A stretch of DNA of 64,000 nucleotides from Leucaena leucocephala (Eukaryota; Streptophyta; Magnoliopsida; Fabales; Fabaceae), in NCBI GenBank assembly GCA_037074615.1, contig CM073557.1, positions 9,192,501 through 9,256,500 on the forward strand. The letters are read 5' to 3'. Below are positions 11,560 to 24,915 of the stretch, in pieces. The notes below the pieces were generated by a model. That model made no database searches, was not told the DNA's origin, and was given only the letters and a program-made list of their open reading frames with translations. The translations under genes were made by a program, and so were the position numbers. Position 1 is the stretch's first letter. Every line of letters begins with the position of its first letter.

Positions 11560-12450
11560 TGAAGTTTATCAGTTAGAGGTTTAGCATATGGTACAGGCAA
11601 GCCAAATAGTATGAGGTACTGAGATACAGAAGGGCAGTTTAAGAAAATATTCAAAAGTAGATCCTTCATATGATCATCAGGAGTTGATCTACATTACAAA
11701 ACACTTTGTGCAGCTAGTCTATACTGAACAAAATAATAAGAAGTTAGAATGAGACTTGCCTAAGAATGACCTAATACATGGCTTAAGGTTAATAGATAAA
11801 AAGTCAAAGTTTCCATAATAGAGGGATACCATCACGAAGAGACAATAACCTAGCAGACCTAGGGTAGAGCACCCTAGAGAATAAAAGTAATAGTGCTAGA
11901 TGATGAATGAGATCCATGTGACTTAAGTTAGTCAGGATCTAGAGATAGACCAAAAAGGAACCACAGTCTAGTCCAGAGTAGACTGAGACTGATAGACAGA
12001 AAAGTTAAGAAATAGTAGAGAGATATAGAAGTTACTCTGTATGAGATGGAGATTGATTAGCTCACCTGAGATGTTTTTATCGAATATTTTACAAGAAATA
12101 TTCCTCTCAGTTAGATAGAGATGAGAGTGAGGCTACGGGTTTAAGCAGGAAAAGAGAAACCCTTTGATGAATACTTAGCTAAGTTTATCCATATGAACAT
12201 TGAGAGTTGAATGACTGACAAGTTAGGTCACAGATTGAATTTTGTGTTATAAAGAAAGAGTTTTTCTCAGGTAGTTGTGGAAGTTTAACAGAGCGGTTGA
12301 TGTATAGAAAATAAGAAAAGAAGTTTATGATGTTTAGAGAGAGAAAGTAGCCACAGTTAAAAAGATAAAGTGACTCCCTTATTTCTTATCTAAGAAAGAG
12401 TAATAAAGGGTTGAGTTTATACCCTAGTAAGAGGGTAGTGTGGCAGCCCA
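11560..12450 (+). pseudogene. Decayed gag-like segment (B2)
   Basis: Short conserved islands in shifting frames. KEKPFDEYLAK near 12147-12180 matches PFDEYL in E (23793), B3 (33143) and D (49421). The preceding island (YKKYSSQLDRDE, near 12090) resembles the gypsy Gag core region that ends in a basic, aromatic F-x-x-x-Y/F-K-K-Y block. Frames are broken by stops and indels, so no product is expected. Confidence 0.5.
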
Positions 12451-13075
12451 AGTTAGATGAATAGTTACTTCAGGATCTGACAATGATCTAGTTAGATAAT
12501 GTGATAGATAATCTGGCAGTTAAGGTGACAAGGGAGATAATGCTTTAAAAGATTACCAAATTAATTGTTTAATTGCAGTATGCATATAAGGGATGGCTGA
12601 GCAAATTATGTAATGATGATATGGCTTAGTTGCCATGAGTTATGATGAGAAGTTACATCTCCTTACAGTTTCATATGATGACATGCATGCTAGAGAATGC
12701 TTAAATGATTACATCTCCTTTATATTATGCATGTTGGAGTATGCTATGTTGAATGAACACTCTCCTTTTGCTTTACATGCAAGGTAGAGTATATATGATA
12801 AGAAAGTTTTGAAAAAAAAATATTTATTGCTCCCATGCCATACGACATAAAATTAGATAATTTAACTTGGTAATGATAAAGCAGTATAGGAGATTAGAGA
12901 TTAAGGTTAATAGCGAATCTATAGACATATGATTACAGTACTAGGACATATCCTTTCAGTAAGGATAAGATACATGAATGATGTGCTATGAACATGAAAT
13001 AAAATGAGCCGCAATTAGAAAAGATGATGTAGCTTTGAAAGGGAGTAGTGTCTATGCAATAGAGGTTAACATTTT

Positions 13076-13119
13076 GCAATAGAGCTAGATTGCTCTTACA
13101 ATAGAGTCAGATTGCTCTT
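13076..13119 (+). repeat. 22-bp direct repeat, two copies
   Basis: Unit of the form RCAATAGAG-N5-ATTGCTCTT at 13076-13097 and 13098-13119. A related pair is present in B3 near 34056-34100. Confidence 0.6.
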
Positions 13120-14591
13120 GAGATAGAGCCAAGAGAATTAACAAGATTAAGATGGATATGTTCATGGTAGAGTCTATGTAGCTCTTTACAGTAATGGACA
13201 TAGCCATAGTATGAAAGATGGTAATGATATGAGAAATTTCTGAGTGATAAAGGAAATGAGTAAAGTCCTAATAGATAATATTGGCTTATATGGTCATTTT
13301 TGGGGAATTATCTATTGAGTTAACAACTATGTGGAGGTGACTAACCTTGTAACTTTTTCCATTGGTTTAGGTCTTCCAGAGATGAGAATATAGTATAATG
13401 AAATCGCAGAAGATTCTAGAGGATTGCAGTTAGATCCTAGCATAGCTCACAGTGAATAAAATTCTAGGGTCGCAGTTAGATCTTGAAAAGGCTTACGGTT
13501 GATCACAGTAGATCCCAAGGGTCACAGTAAACCAAGCCTAGAGAACAAAATTAATGAGTCATAAGTACAGTATTTCTTTGGAAGGACGAATACCAAGGAA
13601 AAGGTTAAGGTATAGAAGCTTCACACGTTGGTTAACTCATAACAGAGAGTACCCATGATGTTAATTTCAGATAACCTTATTACTATTAGGGACTGAACTT
13701 AGAATCTTCTTACATGCAATAGGAACTGAGTGATCAAAGTTAAAGTTATTAATCCGGAGTACCAAGGATTTATGAGAATATTCCATAAGATATGAGAAGG
13801 GGTCAAATAAGAATAGAGAGATCCCTAAGATGAGATTACAGAGAATAAGAATGAGAGACAAATATATCTTCCAGATGAAGATAAAGAGATTAAAAGGCTA
13901 GATAGACCCAAGAGAGATAGAATAAGAATGGTCTAAGATAGTAAAGTACCAGGGTTAGAGCCTGTTAGCACCAGCATTTCAGATTTTTATCTATACTTTT
14001 TAGTTAAGCTTGCTCAGGCAAAAGTAGCCTAATGATGGGTGACCCCTGGGAAGTGATAAAAAGGGTGTAAATGCCACAGAAGTTTGGCATATACTCACAA
14101 AGTTATGTAAAATGATAGAAAGAGCTATGAAAAGTTAGAAAGGGTTAGAAATAGTAAGAGATTAGAACCCTTATGTCAAGTCCAAATGAAATAGCTTTGA
14201 AAGGAAATATTTATAAGATATTTCTTAAAAGCTAGCAAAGTTGTAAGTTAAAGAGAATGTTTAACTTATGGTATCTCAGAATACATTATGACAAGGCAAG
14301 ATAGACCATGATATAGCTAGATTTTGCCAGATATGCCATGATATAACATGAAAAGTACATAATGAGATACGTTATGAGAAATATGTAATGTGATACATAA
14401 TGAGAAATATGTATCAAGAAATATGAGAAATATGAAGTGGCTTTATAGCTAGCTTTGTAAACAGATAGAGAGGCTTCTTTTTTGAAAGGGATAAGATGTT
14501 TGAATATTATGTTACAGATGAAATATCAAGTGGGAGCTTTCACTCCTTGCATGAAATGCCAGGCAGTATATTATGTTTGTAAAATATGCTA

Positions 14592-14663
14592 AAGCTCCAA
14601 ATGTTAGAACAATAAAAGCTCCAAGTGTTAGAGCTATGCAAGCTTCAAGTGTTAAGCTGAGTA
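14592..14663 (+). repeat. 24-bp tandem repeat, three copies
   Basis: Units at 14592, 14616 and 14640 beginning AAGCTYCAA. The B3 counterpart (35612-35707) has four copies. Confidence 0.75.
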
Positions 14664-15304
14664 TATCAAAGAAAGGAATGCTTGAGCTCCGATATTAGAG
14701 CTTTGTATTCATGAGCAGGTATGTAGTCCTACGATATATTGGCCAATCATTATGTATGTTAGAGTATGTGCTCCTATGTACTCCTATCTAGCAGTAAAGT
14801 AAAGAAAGAAAAATGACATAAGTCTATATTATGATGAATTATTAAACATAATAAGAAGAAAAGAAGTACAATGAGAGATGAAGTTTTACATATGTTCAGA
14901 GAATTCCGCTAGATACTCAGATGAAGTAATAAGTGATTGCACTAAGAATTATGAAGAGTAGTTGACAGAAGCTCCAGAATATAGCACTATTTAAAGGAGT
15001 TTTATATGAAAGAAATGGACACTACTCATAAATCCAGTGTAGTGAGAAGTCTATATACAAATAGATGCAAAGCAAGTAAGCAAGTAATGAATGAGGTAGT
15101 GTTCAACTCTGATTGAGTTGATTTAGAACAGAAGAAAAGTAATAATAGTAAAGATATGAAGATATGCGGACATGAAAGGTACTCCGCTAAGATGTTAAAA
15201 TAGAAGATAAGAGATAGAAATCCCAATCCTTAGTCATAAAGAAGACAAGGATATCCATCCAAGATTATTGATTAAGATACCAAGTAAATTTCGATGACAA
15301 TTTA

Positions 15305-15321
15305 TTTTAAGTGGGTAGAAA
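15305..15321 (+). other. Polypurine tract of B2
   Basis: TTTTAAGTGGGTAGAAA lies directly before TGTCATATCC, the LTR start; it would prime second-strand synthesis. Confidence 0.8.
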
Positions 15322-17312
15322 TGTCATATCCTAATTTTTTTTCTATATGTATAATGCTGATAGATGAAAGAGGTTTCGAAAGGATTGTGACGATGATCAG
15401 AATAAATAATAAAGGTTAATGAGTCTTGAAGCAAGAAAGGTACTAAATTGAAAAGTTTAAAAGTTCTATGATAGAAAATGAAAGTAGAAAGAAAAGTTGG
15501 GCCTAAAGGTGTAATTACTAAAAGTTAAGGGACTTAAATGTAATTTACCAAAAGTTCAGGGGTAAAAATATAATTATAAGAAAGTTGAGCCATAAAAGGC
15601 CTAAAAATGGCCAGAATCAGATTATTCCCAAATTTTACCAGTAAGTAGAGAAAATTATTCTGATCAGTTTAACGCAACACATAATTTTGATTTGATAAAA
15701 AAATTATTACAATATTTTTTGGACCTCAGAATCAGATGAAACTTTATAGTAAATTCCTATAATTAATATAAGAATTTATAAAATTGACAGAGTTAGAAAA
15801 GGAATCCTATAGAATTTTTAAGGGAATTTACAGTGCAATAAAATACCCGATAAATACCTTCAGCAGGTGTTTCTCAAGATTTGTGCCATAAAGGCAATGG
15901 ACCCATAACAAGTCAGGTGATTGGATAGTTAAGTGGGCCAGAGCCCAGAGCAACCCTGAAAAAGTGTAAAATTATGAAAATGCCCCTATGTAGCCAAATG
16001 GTACTAGAGATAGATGGAGGGCATTTTGGTCATTTTGGACAGATAAAAAATGTCCAAGCAATTATAGGGGTGATTAGTTAGAGCCAATATATACTCTGAT
16101 CAAGTATAAAGAGGTATGAAATGACAATTATGCCCTTAGGGTTAATATGGTGCAAGATAGTAAACTAAGGGCATTTCTGTCATTTGCCAAGGGATATGTA
16201 ATTAAGCACTGGTCTAGTACAAGAGTGTCAATGGTAGGAAGAATCCAGATATTGGATTTAAGGTCAGAAAGAATATTATGAAATCTCAAAAAGATTATAT
16301 TTATAAAATAGTTTAGTTTTTGGGGAATCGGACTAAGGCGGTATTGGATTGGACTAAAATTTTTCTAGAAGCTTCTTCTCCTTGGAATGGCACCACCTAG
16401 ACCTATGAAGTGTCCTTGATGATTTCATGGATGATGTGATAATTATCTTTTTAGAAAAGTTAAATCCAAGATTAAATGTGAGCCATTAGATCAAATAGTG
16501 CACAAATTAATCTTGGCCATTGATTTTTCATAGGATTTTTCTATAAATAACCCCACAAATATAAAGCAAGTTGTGGCATGAAAAACCTTGGGGAAGTTGT
16601 TGCAAAATGAAAACTAAAGCCAAGAGAAAGAAGATTCAAGGTACCAAAGTTCAAGTAAGCTAGAGATTAAAGGTAAACAATCTATCCTAACTTATTTTCC
16701 TTTGATTTGGGAGCTTTAACTTAGGGTTTTCATGGAAGAAAGTTAAGATTTCTCTAAAGTGTTGTGCTGTCTAAAATCCTTAGATGAAAGAAAAAGAAGA
16801 AATTAAAGTTAAATATATATGATTGAAGCTTAAACAAGCTAGTTAAGTGATTGGTTGTTGAATCAAGTTGATACTCTTGACTTTGCCAAGGTTGAACCAT
16901 TTCAGTTTGCACTATTCATGATGGAAGGAAATGAAATTTCAATGATGTAATGCTTTCATTGAATTTATATGATGATTTTGTGTAGCATTGGATAGGTTTT
17001 GAACCTTAGAAGTATTGGAATTCCAAGTTATAGTTTTTAAAGTTCTTCTCTGTTACTGTTCACTCGCATGAACAGTTATTGGAATTTCATGATTTTGATG
17101 CTTCCAATGGTTTTAACATGAAAAGTTGTGTGATATAAAGTGAAGAAACAAGTATGTGAAGTATTAGAATCAAAATGAGAATTTTTGAAAGAAAAGATGG
17201 TGTTATGTAATTCTGTATAGAACAGTGCATAGGAGCTAGAATTTCATGATTCTAAGCTCATAAATTGATTCAAAAGATAAAATTGTGTAGGGTAAAGTTA
17301 AGACATCAATTG

Positions 17313-17317
17313 GTTCA
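17313..17317. repeat. Target-site duplication, left copy (GTTCA)
   Basis: Pairs with 20919-20923 around the nested minus-strand insert. Confidence 0.85.
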
Positions 17318-20300
17318 TGAAATATTCTTACTTTCATACATCTTAGGGACCAAACGGTAGCATATGAAACAACTTTTAATGTCATTGAAGTCAAATTACA
17401 CAATCTGGAATTTTACTCTACTGAGTATTGTTCACTGTGTAAATTCCAGAGGAGTGACTTGACTTCAAACAATCATAATTAAATCTATAAAAATTAAAAT
17501 GAAGTGCTTCAAATTGCTACACAAATATAACTTAATGCTCTTTCAGGGAAAAATAACTCGTTGACCATAAATTGACTAAGTCAACATCGGTTAACGCTCC
17601 AATTTTACTGTTCATGAAATTCCAGCTCCTATGCACTGTTCTATACATAATTATATAACGCCCTCTTTTCTATCAAAAAATCTCATTTTGATTCTAATGC
17701 TTCCTATACTTGTTTCTCCACTTTATCCCACACAGCTTTTCATTTTAAAACCATTGGAAGCATCAAAATCATGAAATTCCAATCAATATTCATGTGAGTG
17801 AACAGTAATATATAAGAATATCAAATATTACAACTTGGAATTCAAATGCTTCCAAGGTTCAAAACCTATCCAATCCTACACAAAATCATAATATAAATTC
17901 AATGGAAGCCTTAAATCATTGAAATTCCATTTCTTTCCATCATGAACAGTGCAAACCAAAATGGTTCAACCATAGCAAAGTCAAGATTATCAACTTGATT
18001 CAACAACCAACCACTTAATTAGCTTGTTTAAGCTTCAATCATATAATTCTAACTTTAATTTCTTCTTTCTCCTTTCATCTTAAGATTTTTGAACAGCACA
18101 ACACCTTAGAGAAATCTCAAATTTCCCCCAAGAAAACTCTAAGTTCAAGCTCCCAAATCAAAGGAAAATAAGCTAGGATAGATTGCTTACCTTTAATCTC
18201 TAGCTTGCTTGAACTTTGGTACCTTGAATCTTCTTTATCTTGGCTTGAGTTTTCATTTTCAAGATTTTACCCAAGGTTCTTGTGCTCATGGTTTGGCTTC
18301 AAATTTGAGGGGGTATTTATAAAAAATCTCATGAAAAATCAATGGCCAAGATTACTTTGTGCACTATATATCTAATGGCTCACATTTAATCTTGGATTTA
18401 ACTTTTTCAAAAAGGATATTTATGACATCATCAAGGGACACTTAATAGGGCTAGGTGGCAAAATTTCAATGGAGGGAAGCTTTTGGAAAAATTCTAATCC
18501 AATCCGGTACCGGCTCAGTCCGATTTCCCAAGAACCAGACTCTTTTATAAATCTATTTTTTTTAGGTTTCATAATATGCTTTCTGACCTTAAATCTAGTA
18601 TCCAGATCCTTCCTACCATTGACATTCTTGTACTCAGTTAGTACTTAATTACAGATCCCTTGGTAAATGACTGAAATGCACTTGGTTCACTATCTTGCAT
18701 TATATTAACTGTAAGGGCATAATTGTCATTTCACACTTCTTTATATTGTATTAGGATATATACTAGCTCTAACTAATCATATTTATACTAGCTTGCACAT
18801 TTTTGGCCTGTTCAGAATGACCAAAATGCCCTCTATCCATCATAGTATAATTTGGCCACCTAGGGGCATTTTTGTAATTTCACACATTTCCTGGGTTGCT
18901 TTGAACTCTGGCCCACTTAACTGTCTCACCACCTTATTGGGCCTCTTGGGATGCCATTTGGGCCTTAGTATTGGTCCATTACCTTTATGGCACAATTCCT
19001 AAGGAATCTCACCTGACCTTATTTATTGGGTATTTTATTCCAATGTAAATTCCCGTAAGAATTCTACAGGATTCCTTTTCTGACTCTGTCAATTTTATAA
19101 TTTCTTATATTAATCATAGGAATTTACTATAAGGTTTCATCTAATTTTGAGGTCCAAAAAATACTGTAATAATTCTTCCTGACTTCAGAAATTTATATCA
19201 ATTAATCGGGGCCTCAAATCAAAATTCTGTATTGCGTTAAACTGACCAGAATAATTTTGTCTATCTACTACAAAAATTTGGGTCTAATCTTATTCTTGGC
19301 ATTTTTTAGCCTTTTTCTGTTCAACTTTATTATAATTACATTTAGGTCCTTAAACTTTTGGTAATTACCACTTTTGGCCTAACTTTTGTTTCTACTTTCA
19401 CTTTTGACCTTCAACCTTTTCTAATTTTAGTTTAGTTCACGACTCATTTAACCTTTATTATTTCTTCTTATCATCATCATAATTCTTTCTAAATCTCTTT
19501 CTACTATCAGTATTACACAAATAGGGCAAAATTTAGGATATAACATGAGTTATCAAAGATAACATCATTAAGGGACATCTAATATGCTTAGGTAGCATAA
19601 TGGTGGGGCCCTCAGGACACCTCACTAGCTGACTTATCATTTCTAGAGAATTCTAGAGTCCTGTCCTAGAATGAATGGCTGAGATCGTGCCACGTGTCCT
19701 TAGCTTCTTCTTCTTTCCCTAGACTCATGCCATATGGCACCTACTAGGTAACTTTACTTTATGAAAAAAGCACTAAACTATTATTTTAATGCCACTTAAA
19801 CCTAGCATAATCATTGGGCCACTTTTCTAGACCCTTGGAATGCTATCTTGGCCTCTAATGAAGCTCAAGCACTTTGATGACTCGATTCCCAAGAAATATC
19901 CCTTAGCAAATTCTGAAAATGCCCTTGTCTACTCTTTATTTCCTTGAATAATTCTAGGGGCATTATTGTCTTTTCATGCCTTGCCATAGTATTTTCTGAC
20001 TTTGGTCAACTATCCAAATAACCTTTCTTGATTGTCTAACCTTAATCAAATAACCAAAATACCCTTCACTTATTATTTAATTATTTTACAACACAGGGGT
20101 ATTTTTCTCATTTTACACTTTTTCTGGACACTGGCCTCTTTGACCGATGAAATGTATCATGGGTTTGGGCGTCACTTGGTGTCATCATGGGCCTATCTGT
20201 GACATCATCTGAACTCATTCAGCCATAACTTGCTTACTGCTAAGTTACATGATCAGATTGCAGGCGTTCTTAAACTCCTGTCAAAATTTATTAATATGGG

Positions 20301-20918
20301 AATCACTTTTTCCATAGAGCTCTTTTCGAGGTTCTATCAGATCCATGACATCTGGCGACATAGGGCACACCTTCCTATAACTTTTTACTTATATCTGAGG
20401 TCCATAGGATCTGATAAAAAATTCAGATAACTTTCAAACTATTAGATAAATATTAGCTATCTGGAACTTCAATAAAATTCTTGTATTATGCTAGATTAAC
20501 TAGCATAATTTTCTGTGTCTACAGATGAGTTTTGTGACTAAAATGCTTCCAAGCAGTTCTAAGCCTTTTCTGGCTCAAGTTTATATAATTACAATTTTAC
20601 CCCTAGAAACTTTCTATCTTTTCAATTAAGTCCCTTAATTTTTTATAATTACACATAATGGCCCAACCTTGATGTCTACTTCCTTTTGACACCATTTAAC
20701 CTTTTAGACTTTTTATTTTAGTCCCTCTCTTTCTTTAAAATGACCATTATGCCTCTAGGGACTTTTACTATTTATAATTTAGTCCCTGAACTTTCACTTA
20801 CAGTTTAGTCTTTGAACATCATCCATATACTTATGGAACTTCTGCTCCACAGGGCTTGGTAGCCTACCTCTTTTAGGCTACATACTGGGCTTATATGTCT
20901 AAAAATCAGGATATGACA
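17318..20918 (-). mobile_element. Nested mosaic LTR (C-type start, B-type end)
   Basis: Flanked by perfect GTTCA duplications. On the minus strand it begins TGTCATATCCTGA at 20918 and for about 1.37 kb follows the divergent C-type LTR (compare 27363-28395). At 19545 a second LTR start appears (TGTTATATCC), and B-type sequence continues to the TTTCA end at 17318. The B part is short because it jumps near 17610 from the LTR end to the middle. So one solo-LTR-like unit contains two LTR starts but one LTR end. Confidence 0.8.
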
Positions 20919-20923
20919 GTTCA
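20919..20923. repeat. Target-site duplication, right copy (GTTCA)
   Basis: Pairs with 17313-17317; the host LTR text resumes here without loss. Confidence 0.85.
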
Positions 20924-22296
20924 AAGGCCAAGTTAATTAGTGAAGATTAGAGAAAGTTATGTTAGTAAAGAGTTTACCAAGGTTAGTTTTAAACATTGCT
21001 GGAGTTCATGGTCCTAATGAATTATGTGATAAATCTGAATGTGTTTAGGACCTTGAAACATCTAAGAAGATGGTTGGGAAGTGATTGATCGAAAGGCTTC
21101 ATGGTTGGAAAGCTAGGGAGCAAGTGCAAAAGATCAAGAGAAAAGCTTAAGTGCAAGGTAGCAGACTTACCTCTTTATGTGCTTGATGTGGTATGCTTAT
21201 GTGTTGACATGTATATGATATTTGAATGATGTTGTGACATGATAAATGATGTTGAATGTATTATGAATAACATGTTTTCCATGGCCATGCACTTTTATGC
21301 AAAAGTATATAGCATGATGGCATGTCACTAATTAAAGAAAGTTTAATGAAATCACATATCATGCATTAGCATCCATCTTGCATATTTAAGTGATATTGTT
21401 TGCTACTGAAATTCCCTAGAATATGACCCTCCCATAACCAACCAATAATAGGTTATTCATGATGGAAGAAACATGTTTGGTACATGAGCTAAGGAATGGA
21501 AGAGAAAGAGTAGACAAGTGATGGCATGCATGTAAGTTAGCCTTTTTATGTAATATTATGTAATATCCATTATATGTAAGAAAAATGTATAAAAGAATTG
21601 TAGCATAACCCCATGATGTGTATAAATGCATGAAAGGCAAAAGATATGGTTTATGCATGCTAGAACAATTATTGAAAGTGAAAGAAAGGAAACTGAAATG
21701 GTAAAAACATAGGTCTTAAAGAAGTTTTGTTGTGGCTTCAGTTTGACCTAGCAAATGAAGGAATTTATTCACGAAATTTTATGAGCACATAGTACACATC
21801 CAGATATTTAAATTCATGGGTAACACGCCTCATTTAGATGTGTATATCAAGAAAAATGAATTTCCAAAGTTAAGAGACAGAATCTGGAATTTCCACAATT
21901 TGCCATATGAACTGTAAAAAGTAACGATTTAACTGTATCAATTGGCAAAGTAAATGTCCATATTTATATTTTTCACCTAAAGAGCTATGAAGGAGCTACA
22001 ATTAGAAATTTGGATTACCTCCATACGATTTTTTTACAATTAGTTATGAATTTTTAAAGTTTGATTGTAAATCTAGAAATCAACAAATGAACAGTACCTG
22101 AGAAGTAAGTTTTAAAATTTTAATTTTTGTGCTAATGTAATACTTCCGCTAATCAAATACACTTCTGAATACATACTCTGAGGTGTTAAAATAAGATGTT
22201 TCATTCTAGCATGAAATGGAAGTGCTTTGATTAGTGCTATGTTAAGTTAGTATGTTAGTATTGGGTCAATTTTTGAGCAATTGACCTATAGATTAA

Positions 22297-22977
22297 TTGT
22301 TACAGGAAAGATTAAGATGGACTGAGGTTAATTATAAGGTTGAAGTTAATCAAGGAGAATATCTTGATGATGTTGTCTTTGAGGAGGATCGCTTAGAATG
22401 GGAACCAATTGATGTTAGTCCAGGGCATTCCTCGGTAGGTTCAAACCTATTGGACAAGGAATGGGAACAACTCATCAGTCTTTCTTGGTAATGATTTAGA
22501 GACCCATAGAGACTAGTAAGAGTAGTAGAGATGGGTCCTACTTAGGATAACACAGTTGGACCAAGCCAAATAGACATGTCAATATATGTTAGAAATGATG
22601 TCCCAAGACCTAGCAATCCAATTACGGTGCGTTCAGTGTTACAACTTCTTCCAATTCCTCTATTAAGGAGTGAGTACCAAACTTATGAGTAGTTATTATA
22701 AGAGATGACATGTCATGCTCAATATATTAGGAGGAACATCAAACATGATTTAAACATTTATTTAGGTTACCTTGAACAAGCTAAGTTGCTACACAAGGCT
22801 ATTGTGAGTGACAGGATACTAGTAAATGAAGACCTGTTCATGCAAGCAATAGTGGATGTTCTTCCACATATTCATAGGTTGAACCATGAGGTTACGTGCT
22901 TGGGCTATCTACCTATAGTAGGAGTGGAAGAGTATATACAAAGTTTTAAAGGCTTCATTATCCTATATTACCTATGA
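22297..22977 (+). pseudogene. Unidentified decayed frame upstream of gag (E version)
   Basis: One frame from 22297 to 22977 with no frameshift but several stops between 22489 and 22700. The first open part is acidic (GEYLDDVVFEEDRLEWEPID); the second contains NEDLFMQAIVDVLPHI. It has the same position (after the LTR, before gag) as the unknown frame of B2, B3 and D, and a weak resemblance: EDLFMQAIVDVLP against EDWHEMVVSQILP. Homology is plausible but unproven. Function unknown. Confidence 0.45.
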
Positions 22978-23474
22978 TTTTACAATAAAAGAAGGATTTC
23001 AGGAGGATAGGAATGAAAAGTATTTTGTATTGACTGCTGTGACAAAGTATGTGTAATATGTATGGAAAACTTTGCTACTAGATATACATAACTTATGTTT
23101 TTGTTTTAATGAATATGAGTTTATTTCATCATGATATATGCTATGATATTTATGTATTCCCTCTCATAATTTAGATAATATAACAAAATAGCATAAACTT
23201 AATGAAATACGTAAAACGAGGAATATCAAAATCCTATAGACCCTACCTAGTTGATCCTGGAATGACTGGATCAATAATAGGAAATGATTGAAGAAATAAG
23301 GGCTACTTAAGATAGCCAAGATCAAGAGAGGAATGCTACGTAGTAGTAGCAGTAAGATTTGAGACAATTGGAAACAGCACAGGCAGTCAATTTGGAACTA
23401 TAAGTAATGCTACCAATAGTAGAGCCACCAAAATAATAGAGGCAAAGTTTGATCCAACTAGCACCTAAAGGTGG

Positions 23475-24915
23475 ATGACGAGATTTTGCAAGCATAATCC
23501 ACTTACTTTTAAAGGGTCATTTGACGTCCAAGTAGTTAAGGACTGGATAAGTCAGTTGTAGAAAATCTTTAAAGTGTTTGATTATCTATATGAGATGAAG
23601 GCCCAGATGGCATTTATCAGCTAGAAAAAGATACGGATTGGTGGTAGAAGAACACTAAGCTGCTGTTAGAGGTAAGGAACACTCTGGGTAAGCTGAGGCG
23701 TTTCTAGAACAAATTTACAAGAAATAGTCCCCTTGGTTTGTTAGGGATAAGAGAGAAGCAAAATTCCTTATTTTGAGGCAAGATATAGAGAGCCTTTTGA
23801 TGAATATTTGTCAAACTCATTCGACTCTCTCATTACTCCACTTACCTCTGCTAGATATATGATGAGTAGTGGATAAATGAGAAACTCATTAGAGGATTGA
23901 ATACCACCCTGAAGGAGAAGATAACTCCACAATAGTATGAATAGTTAAACAAAGGTGTTGAAGCTATAGAATTATTGAGAATAGCATGAATCATCATGTT
24001 TTATTCAACCTAACTTCAAAAGGGGGCTTTGTCCTAGATAAGAGTAATCAAGGAAAAAGTTTTATTGGTGGCAGTGATAGAAGTAAAAGCAAAAGACAAT
24101 GGTGCAACAAAGGGCCTAGAAGGGGAGGTTTCTAGAGTGTAAACAACAATAAAAATTGTTGCCTAGAGTTATGACAAATACGGTAAAAACCATGGTGATA
24201 GGCCATGAGTGGCATGATAGATGTATGTTTTATGTGCAGGAAGCCTGAACATTTCTCTAAAGAGTATTATGAGAATGCATACAACCTTAGGCCTCGAACC
24301 TAAGGATGAGTGTTTACTCTTACTCAGGAGGATGTAGACAAGTAATTCAATATAATCCAAGGTATGATTCGTATAAATAATTGCCTTGTGATTGAAATAT
24401 TTGATTCGGATGCAATTCATTAATTTATATCATATGACTATACTAGGCGATTTGGCCTTACCATGAATAAGCTGCATTATGTTATATGTGTGACAACTCT
24501 CATTGATGCTAGAGTAGTTACATTCGATAGTTGTTGTTATGTTGTACGATATGAACATTATTGCATTACTCTAAATCTGAAATGTATTCTTTTTCAGGAT
24601 AATGATGTGATAATTGGCCTGAATTGGTTATCTTTCCATAATATATTGCTGGAATATAAGAACAAAAACCCTAGTCCTTTTTCTGAGAGAAATTGTCTCA
24701 AGTTCAGAAGTTAGATTAAACCTTATAATGGAGGCTTAAGTAGATAAATGTTTATGAAAAGGATGACAGGGGTATATAGATTTCTTTTCTATCTAAGTAG
24801 AAGTAGAGGAAGGGATATAAGAGATTCCCATGGTTAAAGAATTTCCTAAAGTTTTCCTTAAGGAAATTCAAGGATTTTGTCCTGAGCAAGAGATGAAGTT
24901 TAAAATCTCAACTGA
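23475..24915 (+). pseudogene. Decayed gypsy gag-protease with start of RT (E)
   Basis: In order: Gag core at 23475-23640 (KHNPLTFKGSFDVQVVKDWI, the F/P-x-F-x-G-x-D...W pattern of chromovirus Gag); PFDEYL at 23793; zinc knuckle CFMCRKPEHFSKEY at 24226-24267, whose fourth ligand Cys is now Tyr; protease in the same frame, with active site DSDA at 24403 (family DSGA), a stop at 24421, then an open stretch 24463-24714 ending DVIIGLNWLSFHN (family DVILGMDWL). At about 24835-24915 KEFPKVFLKEIQGF matches the conserved lead-in to RT, after which the sequence leaves pol altogether. At least one frameshift separates the Gag core from the knuckle. Non-functional: active-site change, stops, and RT, RNase H and integrase missing. 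Confidence 0.75.

Larger units (their letters stand above)
12451..15304 (+). other. Non-coding 3' half of B2 internal region
   Basis: No protein domain seen in any frame. It aligns with 33431-36072 in B3 and, in part, with 24916-27362 in E, so it is a family feature and not random filler. It contains short tandem repeats (13076-13119, 14592-14663) and duplicated ATG-rich stretches around 12600-12790. Confidence 0.6.
7211..22203 (+). mobile_element. Non-autonomous long-LTR gypsy element (B2)
   Basis: Left LTR 7211-9701, primer site 9705-9716, internal region 9702-15321, polypurine tract 15305-15321, right LTR 15322-22203 (enlarged by the nested insert 17318-20918). The two LTRs align closely (for example 8640-9120 with 21180-21660). 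The internal region holds a decayed unknown frame and a gag-like remnant, but no protease, RT, RNase H or integrase that I can recognise. The base pairs flanking the two ends (CATGA left, TTCTA right) do not match, so the right LTR may also serve as left LTR of the next internal region. Tekay/Del-like ancestry is inferred from LTR size, initiator-Met primer site and gag. Confidence 0.75.
15322..22203 (+). repeat. LTR shared between B2 and E internal regions, with nested insert
   Basis: Starts TGTCATATCC after the polypurine tract and ends GATGTTTCA at 22203. It is interrupted at 17317/20919 by a minus-strand insert with matching GTTCA duplications; removing the insert gives about 3.3 kb. It keeps the middle third that the left LTR lacks. 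The bases after 22203 resemble a worn primer site, so this LTR may end B2 and begin E. Confidence 0.8.
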
